From Aureobasidium sp. EXF-3400 (taxonomy: Eukaryota > Ascomycota > Dothideomycetes > Dothideales > Saccotheciaceae), in NCBI GenBank assembly GCA_024195585.1, contig SWBL01000522.1, positions 1-24,468 of the forward strand: a DNA stretch of 24,468 nucleotides, given 5' to 3'. This document shows positions 1 through 10,479 of the stretch, in pieces; positions within the stretch are counted from its first letter, which is position 1; each line of letters starts with the position of its first letter. A program made the position numbers and the translations under genes. The notes under the pieces were generated by a model. The model saw only the letters and a list, made by a program, of their open reading frames with translations. It searched no databases and was not told the DNA's origin.

Positions 1-93
1 GGTCACCCACCGTAGTACTAATCTGCCGTTCAACTGCTTATGTATGGCAGAGCGGACGGGATGCCCAGTTTTCAGCTGACTGTGGCCGTATGT
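1..93 (-). rRNA. 5S ribosomal RNA, 3' end cut off by window edge
   Basis: The reverse complement of 93-1 reads as a fungal 5S rRNA from its first base. It starts ACATACGGCC, contains the conserved loop segment CCCGTCCGCTC, the ATAAGCAGTTGAACGG stretch and the C-box-like end GGTGGGTGACC. The helix II arms can still pair (CAGCTG with CAGTTG, one G-U), which argues for a working gene rather than a relic. About 25-27 nt of the 3' end (the second arm of helix I) and the pol III T-run terminator would lie before base 1. Filamentous ascomycetes usually carry 5S genes scattered singly through the genome, transcribed by pol III from internal control boxes, so a lone copy fits. The family call is from recalled consensus; no covariance search was run. 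Confidence 0.9.
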
Positions 94-1646
94 GCTTATG
101 TTGCTTTTTTGACAAAACATATATTCAGTTGGGTTAAGCAAAGATGGCCGGCATTGTTGATACACGCGCCGCGCTCGCCAATCCGTATCACACAGTCAAG
201 GTATGTATCACCAATGAGACGCAGCGCACCACCTGTTCGTTGTCCTAAACTCGGTTCAACCGATCGTTTCCAATATGACAATTGCTTCGCGAGTGGTATT
301 CGAGCAATCATTTGACCATGGCCGATTCAACAGCCCCGCGGCATAGGCGCTAGGTTTCTCAGCTAACATTCAACGGACGGCAAGAAGAGGACACACGTCC
401 TCGCTATACGCAGTCAAGGCGGTCGCCTACAACACATATCTTCGGCACCATGCAGCCACAGTTGTATGCGATTGACAATTATGTACACTGCTGCTGATAC
501 AGCTTGGTGGGATGGCGGCTGACGTTGATGTAAGCTCTCAACTCTTGCCTGTCCGGTCCAAGGTGGCTTCCTCACAGTCAAGCTCGCAGACGCCACCAAG
601 GGGCCGGGCTACGTATTTACGCCTGCGTATGCTGCTGCGCAGAGCAACTATTCTTGAGCATGCTCAAATGCTTGCCTCAATATGAACCCTGCTCGGCGCT
701 CGCAACAAAATTAGGAGACAGACGCATATAAAACTGACCGTGGACGCCTCAGGCTGCGTATCTGATACCTCCACGTATCTGCAGATGATCGCGCTACCTA
801 ACAGAAAAAAACGTCCTGTAGTCAGCAGACGTCATGTCTGCAGCGAGAGGCCAAAGTGATCTAGTGCCTAGAACAATGCAAATGCCACTTTAGTCCTATC
901 AAGGGTCTGATATATTTCCTTCTTGTCTTATCCTCGAAACTCGGACGCTGTAATCAGATAATGCTACAAACTTCTCTATTCACAAGTTTAACAAGCATTA
1001 CAGCTAGTACAGGTGCTCTCCACTCCGGCGCCTCTGTCCTCGCACTCGCAAATTCAGGGCTGCAAATAAATGAGAGGCCTTACTAAGGTGCGAACGAATA
1101 GTAACAAGTTGGACTTCTTTGTCTGCCAACCTTAGCATCGAGATGATCACCGCTCTTTTCTGAGTTCGTACCGATCATTCGACTGGAGACTTCCTAGGAG
1201 TGATAAGCTCGACAATCCTTATTGGTGGCATCGCTAGAAGATAAAAGGACTTTTTTAGTGCTCTTGATAGTATGCAATTGGCGGGATGGGAGGCTCGCCC
1301 CGGGCCAGCGGTATAAAAAAAGAACAAGCCTGAGTGGACTCATGGTTCTCAGCAGCCGTATATTAATTATCTCTAGGCACATGGCTGCAACAACCTACCA
1401 GACGATGATTCGCAAGCGAGACTCCACTCGGCATCTCGCTGACCGGTCAGCAGCAATTAGGGCTCAGCACGGACGAGCATGCATAGCAGTATCATTGCGT
1501 TAAATAAGACCTATCTGCTCCTGAGTTTTACCAGTCTCCCAGAATACTTGTACAAACCGTCTCTCGGTAATCGGCTAACGAGGTCATCTACATGTACAGA
1601 CTTACTTATTTGTTGACTACCATATATCCTCTCTAGCACGGAAGAA
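94..1646. other. Gene-free stretch of about 1.55 kb
   Basis: No reading frame here has a recognisable domain, and the short ORFs (under 95 codons) show no family resemblance. No tRNA B-box, tandem repeat or terminal inverted repeat was noticed. The right part (about 1560-1646) must hold the promoter and 5' leader of the GMC oxidoreductase gene; a weak TATA-like CATATATCC lies about 25 nt before its first ATG. The region may be decayed repeat sequence, but that is inference only. Confidence 0.5.
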
Positions 1647-4600
1647 ATGATCAACATGGAAGCTCTCGCAAGTTTCGGATTGACCTGTGTCCTGGCATGT
1701 TCGTCTTGCTATCGTCTTCTCAGATCCCTCTTATCTTTGCTTTGGCTAGCGTTGTCAAGAGAGGCGGCAGTTCAGAGAACAAAAGCAACCCGAATCCGCA
1801 TTTCCTCACCATCCCATAGATTGAAGCCATCTTACGATGTCGTAGTGATCGGCTCGGGCTACGGTGGTGGTGTAGCAGCAAGCCGCATGGCTCGCGCACA
1901 ACCAAAACAAAGTGTTTGTGTGCTGGAACGTGGCTTGGAGCGCTGGCCAGGAGAATATCCAAAATCTCTCTGGGATGTACTACACCAAGTTCGAGTGACC
2001 GGGCACATTTCTTTTGGTCCGATCAAGGATCTTTACATCCAGTTTGGTCGCGTCACCAGCCTCTATCAATGGATTGTTGGGAAGGGATCCCACGCGTTCG
2101 TTGCAAATGGTATGTTGGTCTTCCTTGATTTCAAAGGTTTCAGGACTAACGCCTTGCAAGGCCTCGGTGGTACAAGTCTTGTGAACGCCAATGTGTTTTT
2201 GAGACCTGATCCGAGGGTATTCGAATCGTCAAAATTCCCGTTCGAGCTCCGGCAGCATGCTGTGCTCGATCCGTGTATGTTTCTCGAAAGGGTTGATGTA
2301 TCATGTATATTACTCATGCAAGCCCAGATTTCCAGCGTGCAATGGCCATGCTTGAGCCCACGAAAGCCACGAAGGTATTTCCAAAGGATGATGTTTTCCG
2401 TAAACAAGCAATCCACGTCGGACTAGGAGACTACTTCAAGTCTGTCGATCAGACCGTAACCTTCGAAGACAAGTATAACGCTACAGGCGTCCCAATGAAA
2501 GCCAGCACGTTCAGTGGTCAAGATATTCAAGGGATAAACGACCACAGCAAAAATCATGTCCTGGGAACATACTTAGCGGACGCCTGGAGTTTTGGGGCTG
2601 AGCTGTAGGCATGCTCGAAAGCAACTCAATCGATCCGTGCTAACAGTCTCAACAGCTATTGTGGTTGTGACGTTCAGTACGTAAAGAAGCATCCTGAAGG
2701 AGGCTACCTGGTGTATTACAGGGAGATCTCGCAATCGTTTTTCAGATACCCCTCCAAGAAGCTTCGTTGGGTTCACGCAAGAAAACTTGTCTTTCTCGGC
2801 GCAGGATCCATCGGTTCAACCGAGACAGTACTACGCAGCAGAGAACATGGCTTGCCAACTAGCCAAGCTGTTGGTTCCGGTCTGAGTGGTAATGGTAGTA
2901 TGGTTGCCTTTGGTCACAATCTGAACGAGCACGTCAACGCAGTAGGAAACGTGACTCCAGACACGGGCCCGTCTGGAAACACCATAGGCAGCATGATCGA
3001 CTGTCGTGGTAGCGAGGATGTGGACCAAGGGTTCATCTTACAAACTGGAACTTTTCCAGCGTCTCTGGCCAGCATTCTCAGTGTATGGTTCGGCACGGCA
3101 CTCTCCTGGAGTCAAGTTTATCTGGTCGTCGGTCACGACCAGAACAACGGGTCTGTAAGTCTGGTTAAAGATAGAGTCATGTTGAATATGCGCGGCGTCG
3201 AAAAAATATCCTGTTTGCGTCGAATCAAAGGAATTCTAGTCCAGATGACACATGCCATGGGAGGCGTGTTCAAAGAGCATAGTTTGAAAGTAACGGTTCA
3301 TCCGCTTGGTGGTCTCGGATTCGCTGGTGACGGAACCGGATGTACTGGCTCGACAAGCCACACAGGCGAGCTCTTCTCTGGAGAGGATACAGAAGTCCAT
3401 GTTGGGTTGTGCGCCGTTGATGGCTCAGTCTTACCGCGCTCTCTGGGAGCAAACCCGCTCGCCACCATTACTGCCATTGCGGAACGCTCGGTGGAGACCA
3501 TGGCAACAAGGCAGGGGCTATCCATGGATTTGAAGAGTGAGGCGCATTTCGACCTTCGCTACCGCAAGCATCTGCGTGAGATAAAGACCAGAATCCATTT
3601 TGACGAAAAGATGGAGGGGTCTCTATCGTACAATGGCGAGGCTGTTTCCTTGAACATTGCTTTACATGTTGAGGTACACCAGCAGGACGATGTCTTCGAG
3701 GGCAAATTGTTTGGGACAGTAGGTTGCCGAGCTCTATCGCCACAATCCTTGAATATCAAGGAAGGGTGCTTTCGTCTTTTCGAAGCAGATCCCAGCGAGC
3801 CTAACTTGATGACCATGACATATGATTTTGTCGCCGTTTCATTCAGGGGTCAAAAGTTTGTCATTACATGCCGGAAATATTTCGACCCATCTATTGCTTT
3901 CTCTGTTGCGGAGCTCTGGAAAGCGGCAACCACATTGTTCGTAGCTGTCAAGCTGGAAGACGGTTCGCCATTGGTGTCAGGGAAAGTCAACATCAGTCTG
4001 TCGGGTTTCATCTCGCAACTTCAATCGATGACTGTGAGTGGAGGGTCCGCCCTTAAGGAGTATAAAATCTTCACCCGATTTCTGTATTTCTTTACAAGGA
4101 AGCTTTTGAAGGTGTTCTTCGCCCCTCTGGCACCCTTGCAGTATCCTGAGGATACCGATGCAGTGTGCGGTGGCACGGTCGACTGCAAAACTGACCCGAC
4201 ACTGCTCAAAAAGATTGTGGCATCAGACGGCATACAGTCTACTTTGCGCATGTGGACGCCGTCGCACAACCGACTGAGTAGGCTCCCGGTTAAAGACGTT
4301 CTCTTCATCCCAGGGGCGGCGGTCACTTACCAAATCTTTGCGTCTCCATGGGTAGCCGAAAATGCCATTGAACGTTTCGTCAGACAAGGGTATCGTTGCT
4401 GGTGTCTGACCACTCGGTTTGGCAAGGAGGGTGTTGATGACACGAAAGCAGGCTGGACCGCATACGATGCGCGACTGGATATTGCAGCGGCGCTGCTTGA
4501 AATCGAGACCTGGCATCATCAATCGCAGTCGAAAACACACACGCCGCCATATGTCATCGCACACTGCGTAGGCTCACTCGCACTTGCGTCTGCTCTGCTA

Positions 4601-5299
4601 GACGGAACCGTCCTCAACACCTCCATCGCCGGCATTACCGCATCGCAGATATTCCTGCACCCTACACTGAAGCCACTAAACCACTGGAAAGCTCGTCTTC
4701 GACTGAACAACTTGTACCGCCTCTTGGCCGGTAACTGGTTCTCATGCACCACAACTCGGACTGCGGATCCAATTCAACGCACACTAGACTTTGTTCTCCG
4801 CTTCTATCCACAGTCCAACAAACGCGAACTCTGCGATTCCATTGTTTGCCACCGCTGCAACCTCGTCTTTGGATGATTGTGGAATCACGCAAACCTCAAT
4901 GCTGCCACGCACACATATCTGCACGCAGTCTTTGGCGGCGTACACACACGTTGTGTACAACATCTCGCCACCAGTGGCCAGCGACGGGCGGTGCTGGACA
5001 ACGATTACCGCTCTCTAGTCACGGACGAGAACTTACGGCGGCTCCGTGGGATCCCAATCTTGGTCTTCGGTGGTGCAGATAACAATGTGTATAGCCCCGA
5101 GTCGACACGCGAGACATGCAGAGTGCTCGAGCAGAGAGGTGAAGCGGTGCGCATGAAGGTGTTCGAAGGCCTGGGACACCTGGATTGCTGGATGAGCGAG
5201 CGGGCGGCGAGTAAGGGAGGCGTCTACGACACCGTCGTGGAAGAAGTCAGGCGTGTAATGCATATACAAGAGGTCAGGCATATGCCTAGTTATGGCTAG
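1647..5299 (+). CDS. GMC-type FAD oxidoreductase fused to an alpha/beta hydrolase, with one in-frame stop
   Basis: Proposed exons are 1647-2109, 2161-2274, 2328-2604 and 2656-5299, giving 1165 codons including an internal TGA. Introns of 51, 53 and 51 nt start GTATGT, GTATGT and GTAGGC; removing them restores ANGLGGTSLVNANVFL and LDPYFQRAM, which fit the family. Residues about 8-36 form a membrane anchor. The FAD fold shows G69-S-G-Y-G-G-G75 and Glu94; the GMC C-terminal part shows HPLGG (His500) and Asn551 in ANPLATIT. A middle domain (about 580-830) leads to an alpha/beta hydrolase whose elbow AHCVGS makes Cys922 the likely nucleophile, with Asp1093 and His1126 as candidate partners. This architecture is known in fungal sterol-oxidase-like proteins; the substrate is unknown. 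The TGA at codon 1025 cuts the hydrolase, so the translated product may be 1024 aa. The second ATG (1659) has the better start context. Allele, pseudogene and sequence error all remain possible. Confidence 0.8.
4874..4876 (+). other. In-frame TGA inside the hydrolase domain
   Basis: The frame reads LVFG, then TGA, then LWNHANLN and stays open for 140 more codons to the TAG at 5297-5299. Both flanks look like normal hydrolase-domain sequence, so no frameshift is needed to explain it. One C-to-T change from CGA (Arg) would create this stop; Arg at this place in relatives is my recollection. The following base triplet is TTG, not the CTA of the known high-readthrough UGA CUA context. No intron with acceptable splice sites removes it without losing the conserved LWNHANLN block. 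Confidence 0.9.
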
Positions 5300-5916
5300 A
5301 TCCGACGATCAGGCCGAGAGCAGAGAGATGGAGGGTGACGCGATGTTCCCGGAGCTGGCGCATCTTATCAAGAGCTCGGAGCTTGAAGTGCCTCACAAGA
5401 TCCACGAGCTACCTGCATAGAAAATGGCCTACGTGGAAGTCTAACTGTTGTCTCTTAGATAGGTCCTGGAAGCGATGTTGGAATTGATGAAGAAAGACGC
5501 GTTTGACGCGTGAAGGAGTCTCGGCTAGCGCCGTTGTCTCTCGGTACAGGGTTTGGCAGAGTCTATCGTTGCTCTAGTGACCCTGTTACAGCAATCTTCC
5601 TTCTCTTCTTTTGGATACCGATGAGCAAAGAAAAGCTCTGAGTGGCTGGCTACGGTCTATAACTATAGCATGCTATTGTCTTCGGTGTCCTGGGTACTTT
5701 TTGTGAGTATAGACGTCGTTGTTGAGTCCTCATCGCCAATTTTATATTTGACAATGAGTACAGCCAAAAAGCCGTAGAGCGTCATACAAACATTGATGTC
5801 GTAAAGTTTGCACGATGTCAACAAGCACTTTTTTCTCTAGTATGGCGAAAGACACAAGATATTCGATAGCGGGTCGAGGTGGAGTCTTGTTCAATTGTGA
5901 TGTTCAAATTCGAGCT
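5300..5916. other. Gap between GMC gene and VMA12 3' ends
   Basis: This holds the 3' regions of two convergent genes. The first 210 nt look partly coding: an ATG at 5292 opens 42 codons, and a CTAAC branch-like site followed by CTTAGATAG precedes a short open stretch ending at 5513. From about 5520 onward I see only non-coding, moderately T-rich sequence. Confidence 0.4.
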
Positions 5917-6697
5917 CTATCTATGCTTGCCGCCCTTTCTCTGTCTAAGCTCATGCTCTTTTTTAGGATCCTTCTTCTCAATGACCCACGTCTCGACGAC
6001 TTGTTTTGTTTCAACCTTCTTTCCCTCTGTTTGCTTTGCATCCTTGATGCGTCTTAGGTAACCCATGTAAATTGCGACTTCTGCAATTGCAACAGCACCG
6101 CTGCCGAACATGCTCAAGGCCATCCTCTGTGGGACGCTCCAATGACGGGCGGCAATCCAGATGGCGACGCTACAAGCGATGATGGAGACGAGGACATTGA
6201 TGATGAGTGCTAGTTGACGATTGACATCTGTGTACGTCACTTCGTCGTCTTCGTCTTCTGCCCGTATACGAGATGGCTCGGGTATGGATGATGTAGGGTT
6301 GATCAAGCGCTGGTATGCAATATTCTCCTCGTCTCTACGAAGACGGGCCATCAGGGCGGTGTATTCGGAAGTCTGGTGGAAACATGTCAGCAAAGGGCAA
6401 TTGTGAGGAAGTCGAAGTCGGGGATTTGCATACTGGTTGGGGCTTTGGTTTTGGAGGGGGCACATAGATGTTGGCCCCCTTGAGCAGAGCATCGAGTCGA
6501 AAGTCATTCTTGTTGGGAATGTCAGTCTCGCGCAGGAAGCGCGCAACTTGGATTAATTGTGCATGCGATACAGCAGCACCGATGGTGGGCTCGCTCAAGG
6601 AGGGGTCGCTCGACGTATCATGGTATTTCTGGTCAGACAATTGATTGTAGAGCTCTACGGCAGATTTGGCAGTAGGAGTCAAAGTCAACAGCACCAT
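5917..6697 (-). CDS. VMA12: V-ATPase assembly factor Vma12/Vph2 (TMEM199 family)
   Basis: ER membrane factor that, with Vma21 and Vma22, assembles the Vo sector of the vacuolar proton ATPase. Exons are 6697-6434 and 6372-5917, joined across a 61-nt intron (GTATGC...CACCAG, phase 0), giving 239 aa, the usual size for fungal members. The family signature directly follows the junction at residues 89-110 (SEYTALMARLRRDEENIAYQ). Two membrane segments lie at about 142-162 and 172-194, and the C-terminal tail is basic (KKDPKKEHELRQRKGGKHR). A proline/lysine run (VPPPKPKPQP) ends exon 1. It is divergent from COQ1, with 241 bp between the start codons. The call rests on the motif plus two-helix topology; the symbol follows the yeast gene. 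Confidence 0.87.
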
Positions 6698-6938
6698 CAG
6701 GGCGAGTGTCTAGAGTTGATGACGGCGATGGCTGTCGCACATATGTAGACCGAGCTCGGGCCACCAGCTCTCCAGAGCAAGAGCGCGGCCGAAAATGCGA
6801 TGATGTGTTGGATGGACTTTGGTTCTTGCAACTTCAATTGGCCACCAACGCTCTTTCCCTCGACCGTACACGCCTTCTTTCTGTTGCAACCGGAGTTCCA
6901 GCGGGTGTCGTTTTGTTCGCGCAATCTTTGTCCAGGAA
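6698..6938. promoter_or_regulatory. Divergent promoter shared by VMA12 and COQ1
   Basis: Only 241 bp separate the two ATGs, so the upstream elements of both genes must lie here or overlap the 5' leaders. No clear TATA box is seen for either gene, which is common for housekeeping promoters. The COQ1 frame stays open upstream to about 6819 but without an ATG until 6939. Confidence 0.55.
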
Positions 6939-8317
6939 ATGAGCGCTTCCCGAGCTCGAGCATCGACGCTCGCCATCACCTCTCGTTCGCCGTCATACCG
7001 ATCTTCATGTCCTAGATACGCACACCTTGCCCCGACTCGCACACAATCAATACCCTCATGTCTGCCTTCGCAACGGCGGCATCAGTCGTCGGTCGCCGCT
7101 GCCATCCAGACGGCCAAGCACATGTTCAACAATGCCGCTCCCTCACCAATCGGCATTGATCCTCTACAGAGTGTCGCCAAAGAACTCAAATTCTTGACTG
7201 GAAACATTCAGCAGCTACTCGGCTCTGGCCACCCCATGCTGGATACTGTCGCAAAGTACTACACCCAATCCGAGGGCAAATATGTCCGCCCAATGCTGGT
7301 CTTGCTCATGTCGCAAGCTACCGCCTTGACTGTCAAGCACGAGCGATCAACTCCCCAAGCTCTCGATGTCGACTCGCCCATGTCGCCCTCCACCGTCCTC
7401 TCCGACTCGAACCCCGAGTCTCCTCTGACCTCTCCTCCTGTCGTTGAGGATCTCTCCGACACCTCCGTCCTTCCCTCACAGCGTCGCCTTGCCGAAATCA
7501 CCGAACTCATCCACACTGCCTCTCTCCTCCACGACGATGTCATTGACAACTCAATTTCTCGCCGTTCCGCTCCCTCAGCCAACATCCAGTTCGGCAACAA
7601 GATGGCCGTCCTTGCCGGCGATTTCATGCTTGGTCGCGCCTCTGTCGCCCTTGCACGTCTGAGAGATCCCGAAGTTACTGAGCTGCTCGCTACTGTCATC
7701 GCCAACCTGATTGAGGGTGAGTTCATGCAGTTGCGCAACACTGCTTCGGACGAGAAGCACCCTACCTACAGCCAAGAGACTATGGAGTACTACTTGCAAA
7801 AGACATACCTCAAGTCCGCTTCGCTTATCAGCAAGTCGACAAGAGCTGCCGCCATCCTGGGTAACTGCTCCCTGGATGTAGTAGAAGCTGCTTACAGCTA
7901 CGGAAAGAACCTCGGTCTTGCCTTCCAGCTTGTCGACGACATGCTGGATTACACTGTCAGTGGAGCCGAGCTCGGCAAGCCTGCCGGTGCTGACTTGGAA
8001 CTGGGTCTGGCTACCGCTCCTCTGCTCTTCGCTTGGAAAGACAACAAGGAGCTTGGTACGCTTGTTGGCAGACGATTCGCCGAGGAGGGTGATGTGAAGA
8101 GGGTGAGTTTCAGCAATTTCCAGCTTGCGGCCCGAAATATACTAACAACCAACAGGCGCATGACCTTGTTATTCAGAGCAACGGCATTGAACAGACTCGC
8201 GCTATGGCCGAAGACTATATCAACAAGGCTCGTGAAGCTATTGCTTTCTTCCCAGAGAGCCAGGCCAAAGCCGGCCTCATGGACATGTGCACAAAAGTTT
8301 TGCAGAGGAGAAAGTAG
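6939..8317 (+). CDS. COQ1: Mitochondrial trans-polyprenyl diphosphate synthase (ubiquinone side chain)
   Basis: Condenses isopentenyl diphosphate units onto an allylic primer to build the polyprenyl tail of ubiquinone, in the mitochondrial matrix. Exons are 6939-8102 and 8156-8317 with a 53-nt intron (GTGAGT...CAACAG, branch ACTAAC), 441 aa. The start at 6939 is the first ATG of the frame and opens a Ser/Arg-rich presequence with a likely cleavage zone near QRRHQSS (45-51). Family motifs: GKYVRP (113-118), first Asp-rich motif DDVID (199-203), second DDMLD (333-337). The C-terminus restored by splicing ends in KVLQRRK. Residues about 133-183 are a Ser/Pro-rich insertion before the first Asp-rich motif. 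Chain length (C45 or C50) cannot be read here. GGPP synthase is the alternative, but the presequence and insert favour COQ1. Confidence 0.93.
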
Positions 8318-8703
8318 ACATATATATATATAAGCATCTCCTCTTTGTATGTTATGTGGGAGGACGAAAAATGTACTTTTACGCAACTTCCCATGTCTCC
8401 GGCCTCTCCGTGTGCTAAAGGCAGTCAAAAACTTGCAGTCGACCCTTCTCCCTCCGGAGGTATAAGAGTTGTTATCAGCTATAGAAATACACAGTTGCAT
8501 TCCAAATATAACTTTGGCCATTGGGAGAACTTTCGTTAGGGTTATCTCTGTGGAGGCTATATTCTCCAGGAAAGCATTGTGTACTTCTGCAGCCACACTG
8601 TGACTGTCTTTAGCACACACGGAGATGGAGATGGAGAATATAAGAACAAAGGCAAGTTCAAATTGACAAAACTTTTCTACTGGTATGTGATACCCGACAT
8701 CAC
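8318..8703. other. Convergent gap between COQ1 and the MFS gene; TA run and repeat copy 1
   Basis: A TA run (8320-8332) follows the COQ1 stop within 3 nt and could act as a 3'-end efficiency element. A short GGAGAT tandem lies near 8621-8636. Copy 1 of the dispersed repeat fills about 8479-8655. No gene is visible. Confidence 0.5.
8479..8655 (+). repeat. Degenerate dispersed repeat, copy 1
   Basis: Shares ordered blocks with copies at about 10480 and 12044: TATAGAAAT, TTTGGCCAT, TTATCTCTGTGGA (13/13 with copy 3), AAAGCATTGTG and GTGACTGTCTTTAGCACACA (about 21 of 25 with copy 2 over the extended block). It lacks about 45 nt present in the middle of the others. Orientation is arbitrary. Found by eye; the ends are approximate. 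Confidence 0.6.
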
Positions 8704-10144
8704 TCAGATCCTCTGCCTGAGCACCATTCCACCATGAAGCAATCGCGATACCACCAAGAAGCATGCCCCTACAATTGCAGCAGTGCCTGAAAAGGCCCAA
8801 GTGGCTGCAAACCCGTGTTTGCTCAATATGGCGCCAGAGATTGGCGTGCCGGCAAGCATACCGAGACCAATGGTTGCACACGCCATACCAATACGCGTTC
8901 CAATGACTGCTCTGCTCGGCGAGATCGAGACACCAAGAGCAGGAATGATGGAAACGATAGAGCCAGAAAAGAAGCCATAAAGGCATGACACAGCGATCAA
9001 TGAAGATTGCGTCTTTGCAGGTATGAAGCAGAAAGCCAGAGCTCCAGTGGTAAGAACGCAAGGGATAACAACATTGAACAGACCGATTCTGGCAGCGACA
9101 AGGTTAGGTCCCACTCTACCGAAGATAGAACCAGCGGTGATGATGGGAAGAAGGTAGAAAGCAAGTTCCTTGGATGTGATGCCGTAACGCAAGGCATAGA
9201 CCTCGATGTACACAAATGGTGTCCAAGTGCCGAGGAAGGCGATCATGGAGCCGATTACGTAGATAGTGAAGGCGGGCTCTCTCCAAGCATCCAGGTCGAA
9301 GATCTTACGTCGGTGGGAAGGCAGAGTTCGTACGCGGAGTACGAGGTTCGACACGAGAAGGGTGCCCAGGACGATGTATGCGATCACGCGAGTGGCAGCT
9401 GCAAATCCAATCTTTGGCTGGAGCGTGTGAAAAACAATAGGGTAGATGGTGCCACCTGAAACGGAAAATGTCAGAAGGTGATTACGTTCGTGACTTTGTT
9501 CAAATCCTTGACTTACCAAGACCGCTGCCTGCAGCAGCCAACCCCATGGCAACGAAAAACTTCTTCTCCGAGAAGTACGTAGAGAGGATAGCAAGCGAAG
9601 GCGAGAAAAGACACCCTTGACCCAAACCAACGGCAAATGCTTGAGAGAGCATGATTTGCCAGAGCTTGGTGGAGACACTGGTCGTTGCCATACCAAGCAC
9701 GATAAGCGAGGAGCCTGTGATGAGGAGCATGCGGAAATACCCTGCATCGAACAGAGGTCCAGTCAAAGCACCAGCAAGGAGCATGAGGTAAGCCTGGATA
9801 GAGCCGATCCATGCAATAGTCGAGGATGGATACTCTTGTAGAGGTCCGAGTGCATAGTAAGTACCGAATGATCCAAAGGCATTGACAAGACCCCTAAGAC
9901 CGATAAGCAAAGAACAGCAAATGGGGTTTGTTGTTGATGCTCACCAAGTGTTGAACCAGAGGAAGAATGCACCCAAGACTTGCAACCAAGCGACCAGGCC
10001 ACCATTGGGGATGTCGTCCGTGGTCTGGTTTGCTTGTTCAAGATCGGAGCTGTTGCATGATGAAATAGATTCAGAAGTCAACTGGACTGTCGAGAAGTGA
10101 GTGACTTCTTTCTCGATGCTAGACACAGATGATGCAGAAGACAT
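8704..10144 (-). CDS. MFS transporter, monocarboxylate-porter-like
   Basis: Twelve-helix plasma-membrane or vacuolar carrier of the fungal monocarboxylate porter type (MCT-like); the substrate cannot be told from sequence. Exons are 10144-9945, 9893-9517 and 9455-8704, with introns of 51 nt (GTGAGC...CTTAG) and 61 nt (GTAAGT...TTTCAG), giving 442 aa. The cytosolic N-terminus (1-46) is Ser/Thr-rich. Splicing restores WFNTWGLVNAFGSFGTYY across helix 1 and AAAGSGLGGTIYP in helix 5, both typical of the family. The MCT-like N-terminal signature appears as PNGGLVAWLQVLGAF. The C-terminus is short (HGGMVLRQRI). It converges on COQ1, and its gaps on both sides contain copies of the same degenerate repeat. 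No break is seen. Confidence 0.88.
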
Positions 10145-10479
10145 GATGATAAGAGGTGACTGAGTTGCAGCAATGATTTTTCATGTTGGCGCCCCATCAA
10201 CTTATACAGACCTCTTGCAAAACATGAATGCTACCACAGCGTGCTCTCGCACATACCGAAACATCTTCACATATCGATTTCGGAGTCGCCGTCTACTCTC
10301 TTGGACAATGGTCGAGTCTTGTACGTAGACAATTCAGCTCGTTGTTCAGAGAGGCATGGGACCGTTTGCAGACGTTGGTTGAATAGGATTAAACCTACTA
10401 TCAAGGCTGGTCGTTGTGTTCAGCTGAATCGCGATTGAGACAATAGCCGCCCTCCCCTGTGCCAAACGCCGTCATAGCG

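Noticed and set aside
2110..2160. In-frame 17-codon segment in the GMC gene read as coding
   Set aside because: It starts GTATGT, has GACTAAC and ends GCAAG; removing it restores the family motif ANGLGGTSLVNANVFL, so it is an intron.
4840..4900. Frameshift near the GMC gene stop
   Set aside because: The downstream part is in the same frame, so a single stop codon, not a frameshift, explains the break.
6819..6938. N-terminal extension of COQ1 starting at 6819
   Set aside because: The extension begins with TTG, not ATG. The first ATG in frame is 6939 and opens a normal mitochondrial presequence.
7949..9061. Long minus-strand frame of 370 codons across COQ1 and the MFS 3' end
   Set aside because: It is antisense to two well-supported genes and has no family features; a shadow of their codon use.
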